Positions 1 to 6,998 of a DNA stretch of 64,000 nucleotides are shown piece by piece (position 1 is the stretch's first letter; every line of letters starts with the position of its first letter). The stretch is from assembly GCA_013112685.1 (NCBI GenBank), contig JABFGC010000002.1, forward strand, positions 1,994,902 to 2,058,901. Reading direction: 5' to 3'. This stretch comes from Chloroflexota bacterium. Lineage in GTDB: Bacteria; Chloroflexota; Anaerolineae; Anaerolineales; Villigracilaceae. The notes under the pieces were generated by a model that saw only the letters and a list, made by a program, of their open reading frames with translations, had not been told where the DNA came from and ran no database searches. The translations under genes and the position numbers were made by a program.

Positions 1-429
1 ATACGGCTCGATGGGTTCGGAGAATCGAATCAGCCGCTCCGAGCCTTCGAGAAGTTCGAGGATTTTCACCTCGACGGTTTTTGTCGCGGTACTGGCGATG
101 ACCTCGATAAACATCCGCTTGCCTACACGCAGTCCCTTGCCGCCCACCAATGCTTCCCAAGTCAATGCGTCGCGGCGGCGCAGCAAGAGGATTTCCACCC
201 TGCCGCCCGTTTCCTTCTTCGCAAATATCCGCGCCGGGATGACGCGCGTCTGATTCAAGACCAGCAAATCCCCTGCGCGGAGATATTCCTTCACCTCACG
301 GAATATCCGATGCTCCACGCCCCCGCCCTGACGATGCAGGACAAGCAAGCGCGACGAGTCGCGCGGCTCGACGGGAGTTTGCGCGATGGAGGATTCAGGG
401 AGATGGTAGTCGAAGTCGGAGGTTTTCAT
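1..429 (-). CDS. queA: QueA, tRNA preQ1(34) S-adenosylmethionine ribosyltransferase-isomerase (N-terminal part)
   Basis: The minus strand is open from an ATG at 429 to the window edge (143 codons); the rest lies outside. The start MKTSDFDYHLPESSIAQTP, then the RDSSRLLVL and LLVLNQTRVIPAR segments, are typical of QueA, which transfers and isomerises the ribosyl group of SAM onto preQ1 in tRNA to form epoxyqueuosine. It works in the same pathway as Tgt, encoded at 19.6-20.7 kb. The sequence just upstream is a toxin-antitoxin cassette rather than a normal promoter region, and a second degraded copy of the first 16 codons lies 770 bases upstream (1152-1199). Family assignment is from motif recognition. 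Confidence 0.93.
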   Translation of the reverse strand, partial: MKTSDFDYHLPESSIAQTPVEPRDSSRLLVLHRQGGGVEHRIFREVKEYLRAGDLLVLNQTRVIPARIFAKKETGGRVEILLLRRRDALTWEALVGGKGLRVGKRMFIEVIASTATKTVEVKILELLEGSERLIRFSEPIEPY

Positions 430-465
430 TTCGCTTGAACGAGCAATATCCCGGCGTTCAAACGC

Positions 466-864
466 TTACCTATCGAGCCAGAACAGGGAGAGTTTTTCTT
501 TGATCGCCTTAAATTCAGGGTCGCCTGTCACGAGTAGAGCGCCAAGTTCCTGCGCCAAAGATGCGGCAAAAGCATCAGCATAAGAAACCGAGTATTCTGC
601 TTTTAACTGCGCAGCGGCAAGGATTCTTTCCTCCGTTGCGTCATAAAATTGAATTGATAATGAACGCAAATCCGCCAAAAGGGATTGAGCTTTAACGCGC
701 CCCTGCTCACGACTTAAAATATAAAATACTTCCCCGACATTGATAAAACTCATTGCCAGGGAAATCTCGCCAAGTTCGGCGCGCCGAAGAAGTTCTTTTA
801 CTTTGCCGCCGCCGGATTCAGCAAGAAAATAGGCAAGAATGGCAAAAGTATCGAAAACGTACAT
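466..864 (-). CDS. vapC: PIN-domain toxin, VapC-like ribonuclease
   Basis: A 132-residue single PIN domain. The acidic residues expected for the metal-dependent RNase site are visible: Asp5 in MYVFDTF, Glu in the NVGEVFY segment near residue 45, Asp in SYADAFAA near residue 96, and Asp in VTGDPEF near residue 114. VapC toxins cleave tRNA or rRNA and are held inactive by a co-encoded antitoxin. It starts 10 bases after the stop of the small gene at 875-1111, and its Shine-Dalgarno AAAAGGA overlaps the end of that gene, so the two are one operon. The pair sits between queA and a duplicated queA start, which suggests acquisition as a cassette. Confidence 0.85.
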   Translation of the reverse strand: MYVFDTFAILAYFLAESGGGKVKELLRRAELGEISLAMSFINVGEVFYILSREQGRVKAQSLLADLRSLSIQFYDATEERILAAAQLKAEYSVSYADAFAASLAQELGALLVTGDPEFKAIKEKLSLFWLDR

Positions 865-874
865 ACTGGATTTG

Positions 875-1111
875 CTATCCTTTTAGACGCCTTATTTTTG
901 CTTCTTCACGCGCCAAGTCCGCCTTGCGTTCTTTCAGTAAAGCCTGAGTCAAAGATTTCTTTCCTGCGTACTTGCCATACATAGAGTCGATATGAGCCAG
1001 TCTTTGCGCGCGAGTCTTGTTTGCGCGCAAAATCTTTTGGATTTGCTTATAGGTCTCTGGCGAAAGTTCGATGGTTTTGCCAGCAGGAGTAATCAATCGT
1101 GGGGTAGCCAT
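875..1111 (-). CDS. VapB-like antitoxin
   Basis: A 78-residue basic protein starting MATPRLITPAGKTIELSP. I chose the ATG at 1111 because AAAGGTG lies six bases upstream; an upstream in-frame ATG at 1135 has no such signal. The N-terminus could form the short beta strand of a DNA-binding antitoxin, and the C-terminal half (residues 35-78) is highly charged and helical, as expected for a toxin-wrapping segment. The position directly before the PIN toxin gene is the main argument for the antitoxin role; the sequence alone does not identify a specific VapB subfamily. Autoregulation through binding its own promoter is usual for such pairs but no operator was identified here. Confidence 0.7.
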   Translation of the reverse strand: MATPRLITPAGKTIELSPETYKQIQKILRANKTRAQRLAHIDSMYGKYAGKKSLTQALLKERKADLAREEAKIRRLKG

Positions 1112-1151
1112 AAAACACCTTTCACTATGTCGCAATTATACCCCGGAGCCA

Positions 1152-1199
1152 CGCGATGGAGGATTCAGGGAGGAAATAGTCGAGTTCGGAGGTTATCAT
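1152..1199 (-). pseudogene. Duplicated 5' stub of queA
   Basis: Reading the minus strand from an ATG at 1199 gives MITSELDYFLPESSIA, against MKTSDFDYHLPESSIA for the real queA start at 429. 41 of 48 bases are identical; similarity ends abruptly after the 16th codon. The stub and the queA start flank the toxin-antitoxin pair as imperfect direct repeats, 770 bases apart. This looks like the junction left by an insertion that supplied a replacement start for queA. Confidence 0.8.
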
Positions 1200-1237
1200 A
1201 GAAATAATTCTACCCTTCATTCCTCGTAATTTCCCGG

Positions 1238-1265
1238 TTGACAAAAAAATCACCTGTGCAATAAT
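1238..1265 (+). promoter_or_regulatory. Promoter of lipoprotein gene, probably leaderless
   Basis: TTGACA (1238-1243), a 16-base spacer and AATAAT (1260-1265) form a strong sigma-70-type promoter. The ATG at 1272 lies where transcription should start, and there is no Shine-Dalgarno sequence, so the mRNA is probably leaderless. Confidence 0.7.
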
Positions 1266-1271
1266 AAGCAC

Positions 1272-2258
1272 ATGAAACCGATCACTCTTGCCTTTGTTAT
1301 CGCTTTATTTCTAACCGCCTGCGGGACAGATACACCATTGCCAACACCAACTGCTACCCCGGCGCCCACCCAATCCCCTGAACTCACCCCTCACCCCCGA
1401 ATCCTCGCCGACACCCGCCGCCTCCCCCACCCCGGAGGGACCTGGGGATATTCAGTTACAGAAAACGGACAAACCTATGTGTATACCCCTATGGAGCTTG
1501 GTGTAACGAAAGACGGTGAAGTCATCAAAGAAAACGTGCGGGAAGTGGCAGATTTTTTTCTGTTTGATTGGCCAACATTTGAAGGCGCTGCTCGATATCA
1601 GCTTTTGATTACAGATAATGCACTGGGGGAGAGAAGTTTATACAAAATGACTCATAAAGATTTTACGATGGAGGATGTTCCTAATCCGAATAATTTTGAT
1701 CCGTCTCCAATAACCTCTTTATTTTCATTTCATTTGGAGAAGGCAATAGGTATAACAGGATCAACGTTTTTGGAAAAAATAAAAGGGCCGGGAATCGAAA
1801 AGGAGATAGTGGTTCCAGACGGTACGCCAGAAGGTAAAGCGGAAACAGTAAATTTGAGCACAACGACAGGGTTTATCGTGACGATCGTGGATCCAATAAC
1901 AATGAGAGAACTCGGGGGTGATAACATTTCTACGTTTCAGTTGGGTGACATTACCGTGTTAGCTCAGGTATACGGGGTTGATGGTGCGAAGAATGAGCTT
2001 TGCCGGCTTGCCTTTGAAGGCAACCTGAATGAGATAGATGATTATATATTGCGACAGGCGATGTTTGTTTTTCCAGCAAGACTTATAGAAAATAATAATC
2101 AAGGGAATATCGGGCAATCACAATTGAGTATAGATTTGGCGCGTAATTCTCAAAGGCCACGTACAGAAGGAAGCGAGACATTGGATTTGGAAATTGAGCG
2201 AGTATCAACTCCAACCGAAGCGGGAACTCAAACGCCGACTCCGACACCATCTCCGTAA
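1272..2258 (+). CDS. Lipoprotein of unknown function
   Basis: A 328-residue protein with a short lipoprotein signal: basic MK start, hydrophobic stretch and lipobox LTAC with the lipidated Cys at residue 17. A Thr/Pro-rich linker (about 20-45) leads into a mostly beta, acidic region of about 250 residues; the last 12 residues are again Thr/Pro-rich. I do not recognise the domain. The body (residues 60-300) is noticeably more AT-rich than neighbouring genes, which may indicate transfer. It is transcribed alone from a promoter directly before the start codon, and the next gene on this strand begins 39 bases downstream. Surface anchoring is inferred from the lipobox only. Confidence 0.75.
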   Translation: MKPITLAFVIALFLTACGTDTPLPTPTATPAPTQSPELTPHPRILADTRRLPHPGGTWGYSVTENGQTYVYTPMELGVTKDGEVIKENVREVADFFLFDWPTFEGAARYQLLITDNALGERSLYKMTHKDFTMEDVPNPNNFDPSPITSLFSFHLEKAIGITGSTFLEKIKGPGIEKEIVVPDGTPEGKAETVNLSTTTGFIVTIVDPITMRELGGDNISTFQLGDITVLAQVYGVDGAKNELCRLAFEGNLNEIDDYILRQAMFVFPARLIENNNQGNIGQSQLSIDLARNSQRPRTEGSETLDLEIERVSTPTEAGTQTPTPTPSP

Positions 2259-2297
2259 GCTCTTGTAATTCTTACCCGGCTATTCTACGCTAGTACT

Positions 2298-2846
2298 ATG
2301 AAGCGTATCGCTCTTTTCGTCGGCGCTGGTATTCTTGTGCTTCTTCCGCTGGCATTGGTAGCTTACAGTAAGTGGGGAGTGATCGGGGAAGCCATTCTGA
2401 AAACAAAATACCTGTCGAAAAAGACCCAAAGCCCCCAGTATAAAGCGGAAACCAAAGTTCCCGGGTATCATGTGGCCATCGTTAACACGGCGTTTTTGGA
2501 GTACATCGCCGAGACGCTCCATATCTATGACGTCAACGGCATTGCAGACCCCGAGATGTATTTCGGCAACCGCGCAAGCACCAAACGCCACACGGTGTCG
2601 CATCTCCGGATAGAACTTGTCCCCGTGCTTTCGCGCTACATGGTGGGGCTGGGCGGATCGGGGGATTTTGCCGCGCGGGGGGTGTATGCCGCTATGTCAC
2701 AGGCGATATGACGACATCGGGAGACTCGAGCGTGGGAAACAGCGAAACGATTGCAGTGATTGTGGATGGAAACCTTCGGTCGATGGCAATATCACGACGA
2801 CAAGGACAACCGGATTTCTGTGTTTATCGTCAACAGAAGTTCTTAA
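2298..2846 (+). pseudogene. Membrane-anchored protein of unknown family, broken by two compensating frameshifts
   Basis: An ATG at 2298 opens a protein with one N-terminal membrane segment (residues 4-23, LFVGAGILVLLPLALVAY). The frame stops at 2711. If one G is missing from the G run at 2676-2681, coding continues as GGVCRYVTGDMTTSGDSS and IAVIVDGNLRS; if one base near 2782 is extra, it returns to the original frame as WQYHDDKDNRISVFIVN and ends at 2846. The joined product would be 182 residues. Because the two shifts restore the frame and coding character persists throughout, I read this as one gene with sequence errors or a recent pseudogene. The family is not recognised. Confidence 0.55.
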
Positions 2847-2851
2847 TTTCA

Positions 2852-3079
2852 TTATTTTCGTAAAAACCGGGCAATGAGATTCAAAATTATCGTGAGCAAC
2901 ACCGAAATCAAAATCGAAGTCGTCAATGGAAAATAGAACGATCCATTCTCTCCTTCGATGCGGATGTCGCCGGGCAGGCGGCCCAACGGGATGCTGAATT
3001 TTGCGGCGAGATATACACCTCCGCCGATGAGGAAGAGGATGATTCCGCCGATCATCAAGTAACGCGCAACTGTCTCCAT
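2852..3079 (-). CDS. DUF2905 family small membrane protein
   Basis: A 75-residue protein with two membrane segments (about 5-25 and 50-72) joined by the conserved loop PLGRLPGDIRIEGENGSFYF followed by FPLTTS, which is diagnostic of the DUF2905 family. The ATG at 3079 is preferred, with GAGAG eight bases upstream; a GTG three codons earlier is also possible. Function is unknown. It converges with the broken gene at 2298-2846 and lies seven bases after the stop of nothing on its own strand; the next minus-strand gene upstream is the GH5-like lipoprotein, 15 bases away, so they may be cotranscribed. Confidence 0.85.
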   Translation of the reverse strand: METVARYLMIGGIILFLIGGGVYLAAKFSIPLGRLPGDIRIEGENGSFYFPLTTSILISVLLTIILNLIARFLRK

Positions 3080-3094
3080 ATTCTTCACTCTCGT

Positions 3095-4831
3095 TTATGG
3101 CTGGATAGGTTCACCGTAAACCTGAATCTCCTTCCACGCCACCCAGGAGGGACTGACGATTGTCTGAATGCGGATCTGACTCACATTCTCCAACGATATT
3201 TCCGGCGAGAATACCAACCAGTCGTTATCGTTCGTGGACCCGCTGAACTCATGCACGGTTTGGTATGCGTCACTGCCGGAGGTGCGGACCTGCACACGAT
3301 GCGTCGTATTCCCTGCCGGATATTGCGCCACCAGCAATCGGATCTCGGTGATACGATACGTTCCCTGAAGGTCAATCTGAATCCATTGGACTGGTCCCTC
3401 TCCTGCGCCCCATTGCGTGCCCGTGTCATCGTCCACAGCGTTGGCGGGAGGTTCATTCGGCAGACTCCGCGAGGCAGTGGCAGGTTTGCCATACGCCAGA
3501 TTATCGTTCGGAATCTCCGCTGCCACACATGGATCGGGTTGATTCACCGGAGCGAACAGATCGAGCATGTAATTTCCTTCATCCACCAAGCCCCAGGTGC
3601 GGTCGCCGGCGCTGGCATCCGAAGGGTAGTATGTCCAATACAGCCAGCCATCGAAACCATACTCGCAGGACTCAGCCACCCATCTCGTGATGACCCGCGC
3701 CGCCAGGTCAATCTCCGCATAAATGTGGCGGAATGCGCCGTATTCACCGAGCAGGATCGGTTTGGCGTCGTACCCGATCATGCCGAAGTGTTCCGCGTGA
3801 TCCCGAAGCGTATGAAAACCAGGATAGGCGTGGAAATCGAAGAAATCCAAATCCGATTTTTGCAACAGCGACGCCGTTTCCACATACCAATCCGGCGCGG
3901 CGATCTCAGGGACGAAGAATCCCATCGTAACGAGCGCGGTCGGGTCGTGGAGCAATATCTCTTCCTTCATCTGCGCGATGTAATACACGATCCCGTCGCT
4001 GACCATTTGCGTTTTTTGATCCGGGTCGCTTATGTCGTAGGAGCCGGTGGTCGTTTCGACCAGACCGCTTGTCAGCGAAAGAGGCGGCTGGTCGCGGAAC
4101 ATCCACTGCTCGTTGAGGAGCTGCCAGCCGAGAACGGCGTCGAATGCCGCGTCTCGTTCAATGAGACCGGTCAACAGGTCGCGCCAATAGCGGCGCGTGG
4201 CGGTGATGGCGTGAGGGCGGAGATAGTACGAGTTGCGGTATCCGGCAAAGGTCCCGCCTGAACCGATGTTCGCTTCCTCCGCGTACCCGCCCTGATCGGG
4301 CAGGTCATTGGAGGTGAACAGGATGAAGATCCCTGTCTCGCGTCCCGCGGACATCATGTCTGCGATGTTGTCGAGATAATCTGGATTCAGCCCGACGTTG
4401 TCGCTGTCGCCAATGCATCCCAGACCTTGAGAACAATGATCGAGAAATACGCGGACAGTGTTGTATCCCAACCTTTTAAGCGTTGCAAAATCCTCGCGTG
4501 TGCGCGCTGGATCGTAGATGCCCACCTTCAAAATCAAATTGGTATAGCCGCCGCCCAACGGAACGAAGGCATAGTTCGCGCCGCGCGGGATGAACGGTTC
4601 GCCGGTCTGTTTGTCATAGAATTCCCCCACGCCATTCACCTGACGCACACCGATGCGATGTTCCGCTTGAGGTTGCGGCGCATCAGTCGCTGGCTCTGTT
4701 GCGGGAGGCTGCGTGAGGGGCGGCGTCTCTGCGGCAGATGTAGCAGAGACCTGCGAGGGCGGTAAATTACAGGCGGTGAACGCAAATACCGCAAGAATAA
4801 ATACAAATATGGCGCGTAAAGGTTGTCTCAT
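3095..4831 (-). CDS. GH5-like glycoside hydrolase lipoprotein with C-terminal discoidin (F5/8 type C) domain
   Basis: A 578-residue secreted lipoprotein. The start at 4831 gives a signal peptide ending in lipobox FTAC; a GTG four codons earlier is the alternative. A Thr/Pro linker (25-60) is followed by a TIM-barrel domain resembling GH5 cellulases and mannanases (60-430): the acid/base Glu is in LLNEQW and the nucleophile in LLGEYGAF about 120 residues later, with FDFHAYPG between. Residues 440-578 (NLAYGKPATASRS start, IQIDLQGTYRITEIRLL core) form a discoidin-type carbohydrate-binding domain. It probably trims polysaccharides at the cell surface. Substrate cannot be deduced. It lies 22 bases downstream of the broken toxin gene. 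Confidence 0.82.
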   Translation of the reverse strand: MRQPLRAIFVFILAVFAFTACNLPPSQVSATSAAETPPLTQPPATEPATDAPQPQAEHRIGVRQVNGVGEFYDKQTGEPFIPRGANYAFVPLGGGYTNLILKVGIYDPARTREDFATLKRLGYNTVRVFLDHCSQGLGCIGDSDNVGLNPDYLDNIADMMSAGRETGIFILFTSNDLPDQGGYAEEANIGSGGTFAGYRNSYYLRPHAITATRRYWRDLLTGLIERDAAFDAVLGWQLLNEQWMFRDQPPLSLTSGLVETTTGSYDISDPDQKTQMVSDGIVYYIAQMKEEILLHDPTALVTMGFFVPEIAAPDWYVETASLLQKSDLDFFDFHAYPGFHTLRDHAEHFGMIGYDAKPILLGEYGAFRHIYAEIDLAARVITRWVAESCEYGFDGWLYWTYYPSDASAGDRTWGLVDEGNYMLDLFAPVNQPDPCVAAEIPNDNLAYGKPATASRSLPNEPPANAVDDDTGTQWGAGEGPVQWIQIDLQGTYRITEIRLLVAQYPAGNTTHRVQVRTSGSDAYQTVHEFSGSTNDNDWLVFSPEISLENVSQIRIQTIVSPSWVAWKEIQVYGEPIQP

Positions 4832-4852
4832 GGGAACCCACACGATCTAGAT

Positions 4853-5238
4853 CTATTCTGAAGTATGCTGAACAATCTCTTCGATCTCACGTAGAACCTG
4901 CTCCAACGAAGGCACGTCAGACGCTTCCACGCCTCCGGCCTGCAAATGCTTATGGTATGGGAATGTAATGACAGATTCATGGTGTGCGGTATTGTCATAG
5001 CGAAAACCAACACGCCATCTGCCTTCTGATAATGGTATGCATACATCACTTTTTGCAGGGGCAAACGCATATCAATCAATTCGCGAAAAAACAACAAAGA
5101 AGACCCGTCTTGGAATTCCACCCGGCCCCGTACAAACCCCACCAATTCCCCGCGTTTTTCCAAATTTATATCCGATGCCGACACGAACGGCAGGCTCGCC
5201 AGCAAATCCAAAATGGATTGAAAATATTGCTCAATCAA
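4853..5238 (-). pseudogene. TumE-type toxin (DUF6516), interrupted by a frameshift
   Basis: From the ATG at 5238 the frame encodes a DUF6516-like N-terminal half (FVRGRVEFQDGSSLLFFREL, then MYAYHYQKADGVLVF). Around 5003-5006 (AAAA on the plus strand) the family signature moves to another frame: RYDNTAHHESVITFPYHKH and then PSLEQVLREIEEI, ending at 4853. One base is missing from the T run on the coding strand; restored, the protein is 128 residues. As written, the toxin would be truncated and out of frame. DUF6516 proteins are RNase-like toxins of TumE-type toxin-antitoxin systems. The start overlaps the upstream partner gene by eight bases. Confidence 0.72.
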
Positions 5239-5521
5239 TTCTTGCCTCGCTTAGCGAATGATATTGTCCCTCCAACAACTTCAAGGCGGCGAGTTCCATA
5301 TTCCAGTCAATGGTTTCGAGAGTCTCTTCAATGGTCCCGGCTTTGAGGCTTTCCACAAATTCCTGCGAAGATACCCCGGCGCGTTTCTCGAATTCAGCGA
5401 TGCGCTCTTTGGTGCGCGTAATCCCGTGTTGCAGGGTCTTCAATTGATTGCGAATCGCCGCTTCGACGAGCGGCTTGATCGATTCTTCAGCATTCGCTTT
5501 GATCACAATTTCCTGTAACAT
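5231..5521 (-). CDS. Small partner of the TumE-type toxin, probable antitoxin
   Basis: A 96-residue, mostly helical protein (MLQEIVIKANAEESIKPLV start, GVSSQEFVESLKAGTIEETLETI centre). The ATG at 5521 has AAAGGA six bases upstream; the longer frame reading to 5677 runs into ruvB and is rejected. It contains no helix-turn-helix, so it differs from the HTH antitoxin of the named TumA/TumE pair. The antitoxin role rests on its overlap with the toxin frame and on the usual antitoxin-first order. It remains intact although the toxin is broken. It lies 25 bases downstream of ruvB and may be cotranscribed with it. Confidence 0.6.
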   Translation of the reverse strand: MLQEIVIKANAEESIKPLVEAAIRNQLKTLQHGITRTKERIAEFEKRAGVSSQEFVESLKAGTIEETLETIDWNMELAALKLLEGQYHSLSEARID

Positions 5522-5546
5522 GGCAAATCCTTTCTCTCGATGCCAA

Positions 5547-6569
5547 TTATAACAACCTCGGCTGACCTTCCTCCGTGTACGCGAAGCCCAAATGCTCATA
5601 CGCTGATTTGGTCGCCACACGCCCCTGCGGGGTTCTATCGAGAAAGCCGAGTTGAAGCAAATACGGCTCGACCACATCCATGATCGTATCCTGTTCTTCG
5701 CTGATGGAGGCAGCGATCGTGTTCAAGCCTACCGGTCCGCCGGAGTATTTTTCGATGATGGTTTTGAGCACGCGGCGGTCCACATCGTCCAAGCCAAGCG
5801 GGTCCACTTGAAGAAGATCGAGCGCTTCTTTCGCAACGTTTTGCGTGATGGTCCCATCCGCGCGGACCTGGGCAAAGTCGCGGACACGGCGCAGGAGACG
5901 CAGGGCGATACGCGGAGTCCCGCGCGCGCGCCTCGCCACCTCGCCGATACCTGATTCGTCCGCCGAAACCTTGAGCAATCCCGATGCCCTTGTGACGATC
6001 TGCTTCATGGCTTCGAGGTCGTAATAATCCAACCGATAGACTGCGCCAAAACGCGCCCGCAACGGGGCGGTGACAAGAGCAAGTCTGGTCGTGGCTCCGA
6101 CTACAGTAAACCGGGGCAGCTTCAAACGTATGGACCGAGCCGATGGTCCTTTTCCGATGACGATGTCCAGCGCGAAATCTTCCATCGCGGGATAAAGCAC
6201 CTCTTCCACGGCGCGGCCGAGGCGGTGCACTTCGTCAATGAACAGCACGTCACCAGCCCGCAAGTTGGTGAGGATGGCGGCAAGGTCGCCGGCGCGCTCA
6301 ATGGCGGGACCCGCCGTCACTTTGACGTTGACTCCCATTTCGTTGCCGAGCACGTGCGCGAACGTGGTCTTCCCCAAGCCGGGCGGACCGTAGAACAGCA
6401 CGTGATCCAACGCTTCGCCGCGGTGCTTCGCCGCATCAATCAAAATGGAGAGATTCTCCTTGACCTGATCCTGACCGATGATATCCGCCAGTTTTTTGGG
6501 GCGCAGGGCGTTATCCACGCGGTCATCGGGCTTGGATTCGGGGTCGAGCGGACGGGAGGATTTTGTCAT
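5547..6569 (-). CDS. ruvB: RuvB, Holliday junction branch-migration ATPase
   Basis: A 340-residue protein of normal RuvB length. The Walker [20 protein letters not shown] is preceded by [18 protein letters not shown]; Walker B is [13 protein letters not shown], sensor and arginine-finger segments follow ([19 protein letters not shown]), and the C-terminal winged helix includes [16 protein letters not shown]. RuvB hexamers drive branch migration with RuvA during recombination repair; ruvA and ruvC are not in this window. The ATG at 6569 has no Shine-Dalgarno sequence but lies seven bases after a perfect -10 box. Upstream on the same strand is a terminated array of cyclic-di-GMP riboswitch aptamers. 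Confidence 0.97.
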   Translation of the reverse strand: MTKSSRPLDPESKPDDRVDNALRPKKLADIIGQDQVKENLSILIDAAKHRGEALDHVLFYGPPGLGKTTFAHVLGNEMGVNVKVTAGPAIERAGDLAAILTNLRAGDVLFIDEVHRLGRAVEEVLYPAMEDFALDIVIGKGPSARSIRLKLPRFTVVGATTRLALVTAPLRARFGAVYRLDYYDLEAMKQIVTRASGLLKVSADESGIGEVARRARGTPRIALRLLRRVRDFAQVRADGTITQNVAKEALDLLQVDPLGLDDVDRRVLKTIIEKYSGGPVGLNTIAASISEEQDTIMDVVEPYLLQLGFLDRTPQGRVATKSAYEHLGFAYTEEGQPRLL

Positions 6570-6576
6570 GAGGGCG

Positions 6577-6604
6577 ATTATACCCTGCGGGTAGGAGATA
6601 ACAA
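6577..6604 (-). promoter_or_regulatory. ruvB promoter, probably leaderless
   Basis: On the minus strand, TTGTTA (6604-6599), 16 bases, then TATAAT (6582-6577). Seven bases separate the -10 box from the ruvB ATG, so the transcript should begin at or next to the start codon. It lies downstream of the riboswitch terminator, so ruvB can be expressed independently of the aptamers. Confidence 0.7.
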
Positions 6605-6649
6605 TAAACCGCCGGCCAACTCCCGGCGGAGTCGGAGGCGGTTCGGTTT

Positions 6650-6693
6650 AAAAACCAGGCAGGGATGATTTAGTCATCCCTGCTTAATGGTTT
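6650..6693 (-). terminator. Rho-independent terminator after the tandem riboswitches
   Basis: On the minus strand AAACCATTAA is followed by GCAGGGATGA, loop CTAAA, TCATCCCTGC and CTGGTTTTT. The ten-base-pair stem, extended by an outer AAACCA/TGGTTT pairing, ends in a short T tract. The outer 5' arm directly follows the third aptamer (GAGCAAACC), so aptamer folding could compete with this hairpin. It is likely the expression platform. Confidence 0.75.
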
Positions 6694-6698
6694 GCTCT

Positions 6699-6784
6699 TC
6701 GTCAGTCTGGCGATCCTGACCACAAAATAAATCGTGATTTTAGACCCATGACTTTGCGCCGCCAGGTTTCCCTGGCTTTGCCTT
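6699..6784 (-). promoter_or_regulatory. Cyclic-di-GMP-I riboswitch aptamer, third of three
   Basis: On the minus strand: GGCAAAGCC, a stem closed by a GAAA tetraloop (CCAGG/CCTGG), GGCGCAAAGTC, then GGGTCTAAA, a variable stem and a second conserved helix ending in CTGACGA. The order GCAAA, GNRA loop, CGCAAAG, CTAAA matches the cyclic-di-GMP-I (GEMM) aptamer. It is the copy next to the terminator. Confidence 0.75.
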
Positions 6785-6867
6785 TCGGCAGTCGGTCGGT
6801 CCTGATCACGCAGGGCGTGATTTTAGACGCTCTGACTTTGCGCCGTCACACTTTCGCGTGATTTTGC
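6785..6867 (-). promoter_or_regulatory. Cyclic-di-GMP-I riboswitch aptamer, second of three
   Basis: On the minus strand: GCAAAATCACGC, GAAA tetraloop, GTGTGACGGCGCAAAGTC, then GCGTCTAAA and a second helix ending CTGCCGA. It keeps the same conserved blocks as its neighbours but the variable stem is different, as expected for functional tandem aptamers rather than recent copies. Confidence 0.78.
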
Positions 6868-6871
6868 TTTT

Positions 6872-6952
6872 ATCGGCAACCCTCGCTACCCTGGCTCAGT
6901 TCAGCTTTAGGTCAAGGGCTTTGCGCCGTCACGCTTTCGCGTGACTTTGCTC
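6872..6952 (-). promoter_or_regulatory. Cyclic-di-GMP-I riboswitch aptamer, first of three
   Basis: On the minus strand: GAGCAAAG, TCACGC-GAAA-GCGTGA hairpin, GGCGCAAAGCC, CTTGACCTAAA, then CCAGGGTAGCGAGGGTTGCC ending GAT. This follows the Vibrio cholerae Vc2 aptamer closely (GGGCAAACC, GAAA, GACGCAAAGCC, GGCCTAAA, GGTAGCGGGGTTACCGAT). It is the clearest of the three copies. No gene lies within the 430-base stretch that holds the array. Confidence 0.85.
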
Positions 6953-6969
6953 TTTATCGGAGCAAAAAT

Positions 6970-6998
6970 ATTATTGCACAAATAAACTCCAAATTCAA
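6970..6998 (-). promoter_or_regulatory. Promoter of the riboswitch array
   Basis: TTGAAT (6998-6993), 17 bases, AATAAT (6975-6970) on the minus strand. The predicted start falls about ten bases before the first aptamer. It overlaps the end of the HlyD-like gene, whose stop begins at 7001. Confidence 0.55.

Noticed and set aside
5522..5677. N-terminal extension of the small TumE partner
   Set aside because: It overlaps the ruvB C-terminus; the ATG at 5521 has a good Shine-Dalgarno sequence.
6699..6952. Possible CRISPR or simple tandem repeats
   Set aside because: Units are 81-86 bases with conserved structural blocks and variable stems, which fits riboswitch aptamers; no short direct repeats with spacers.
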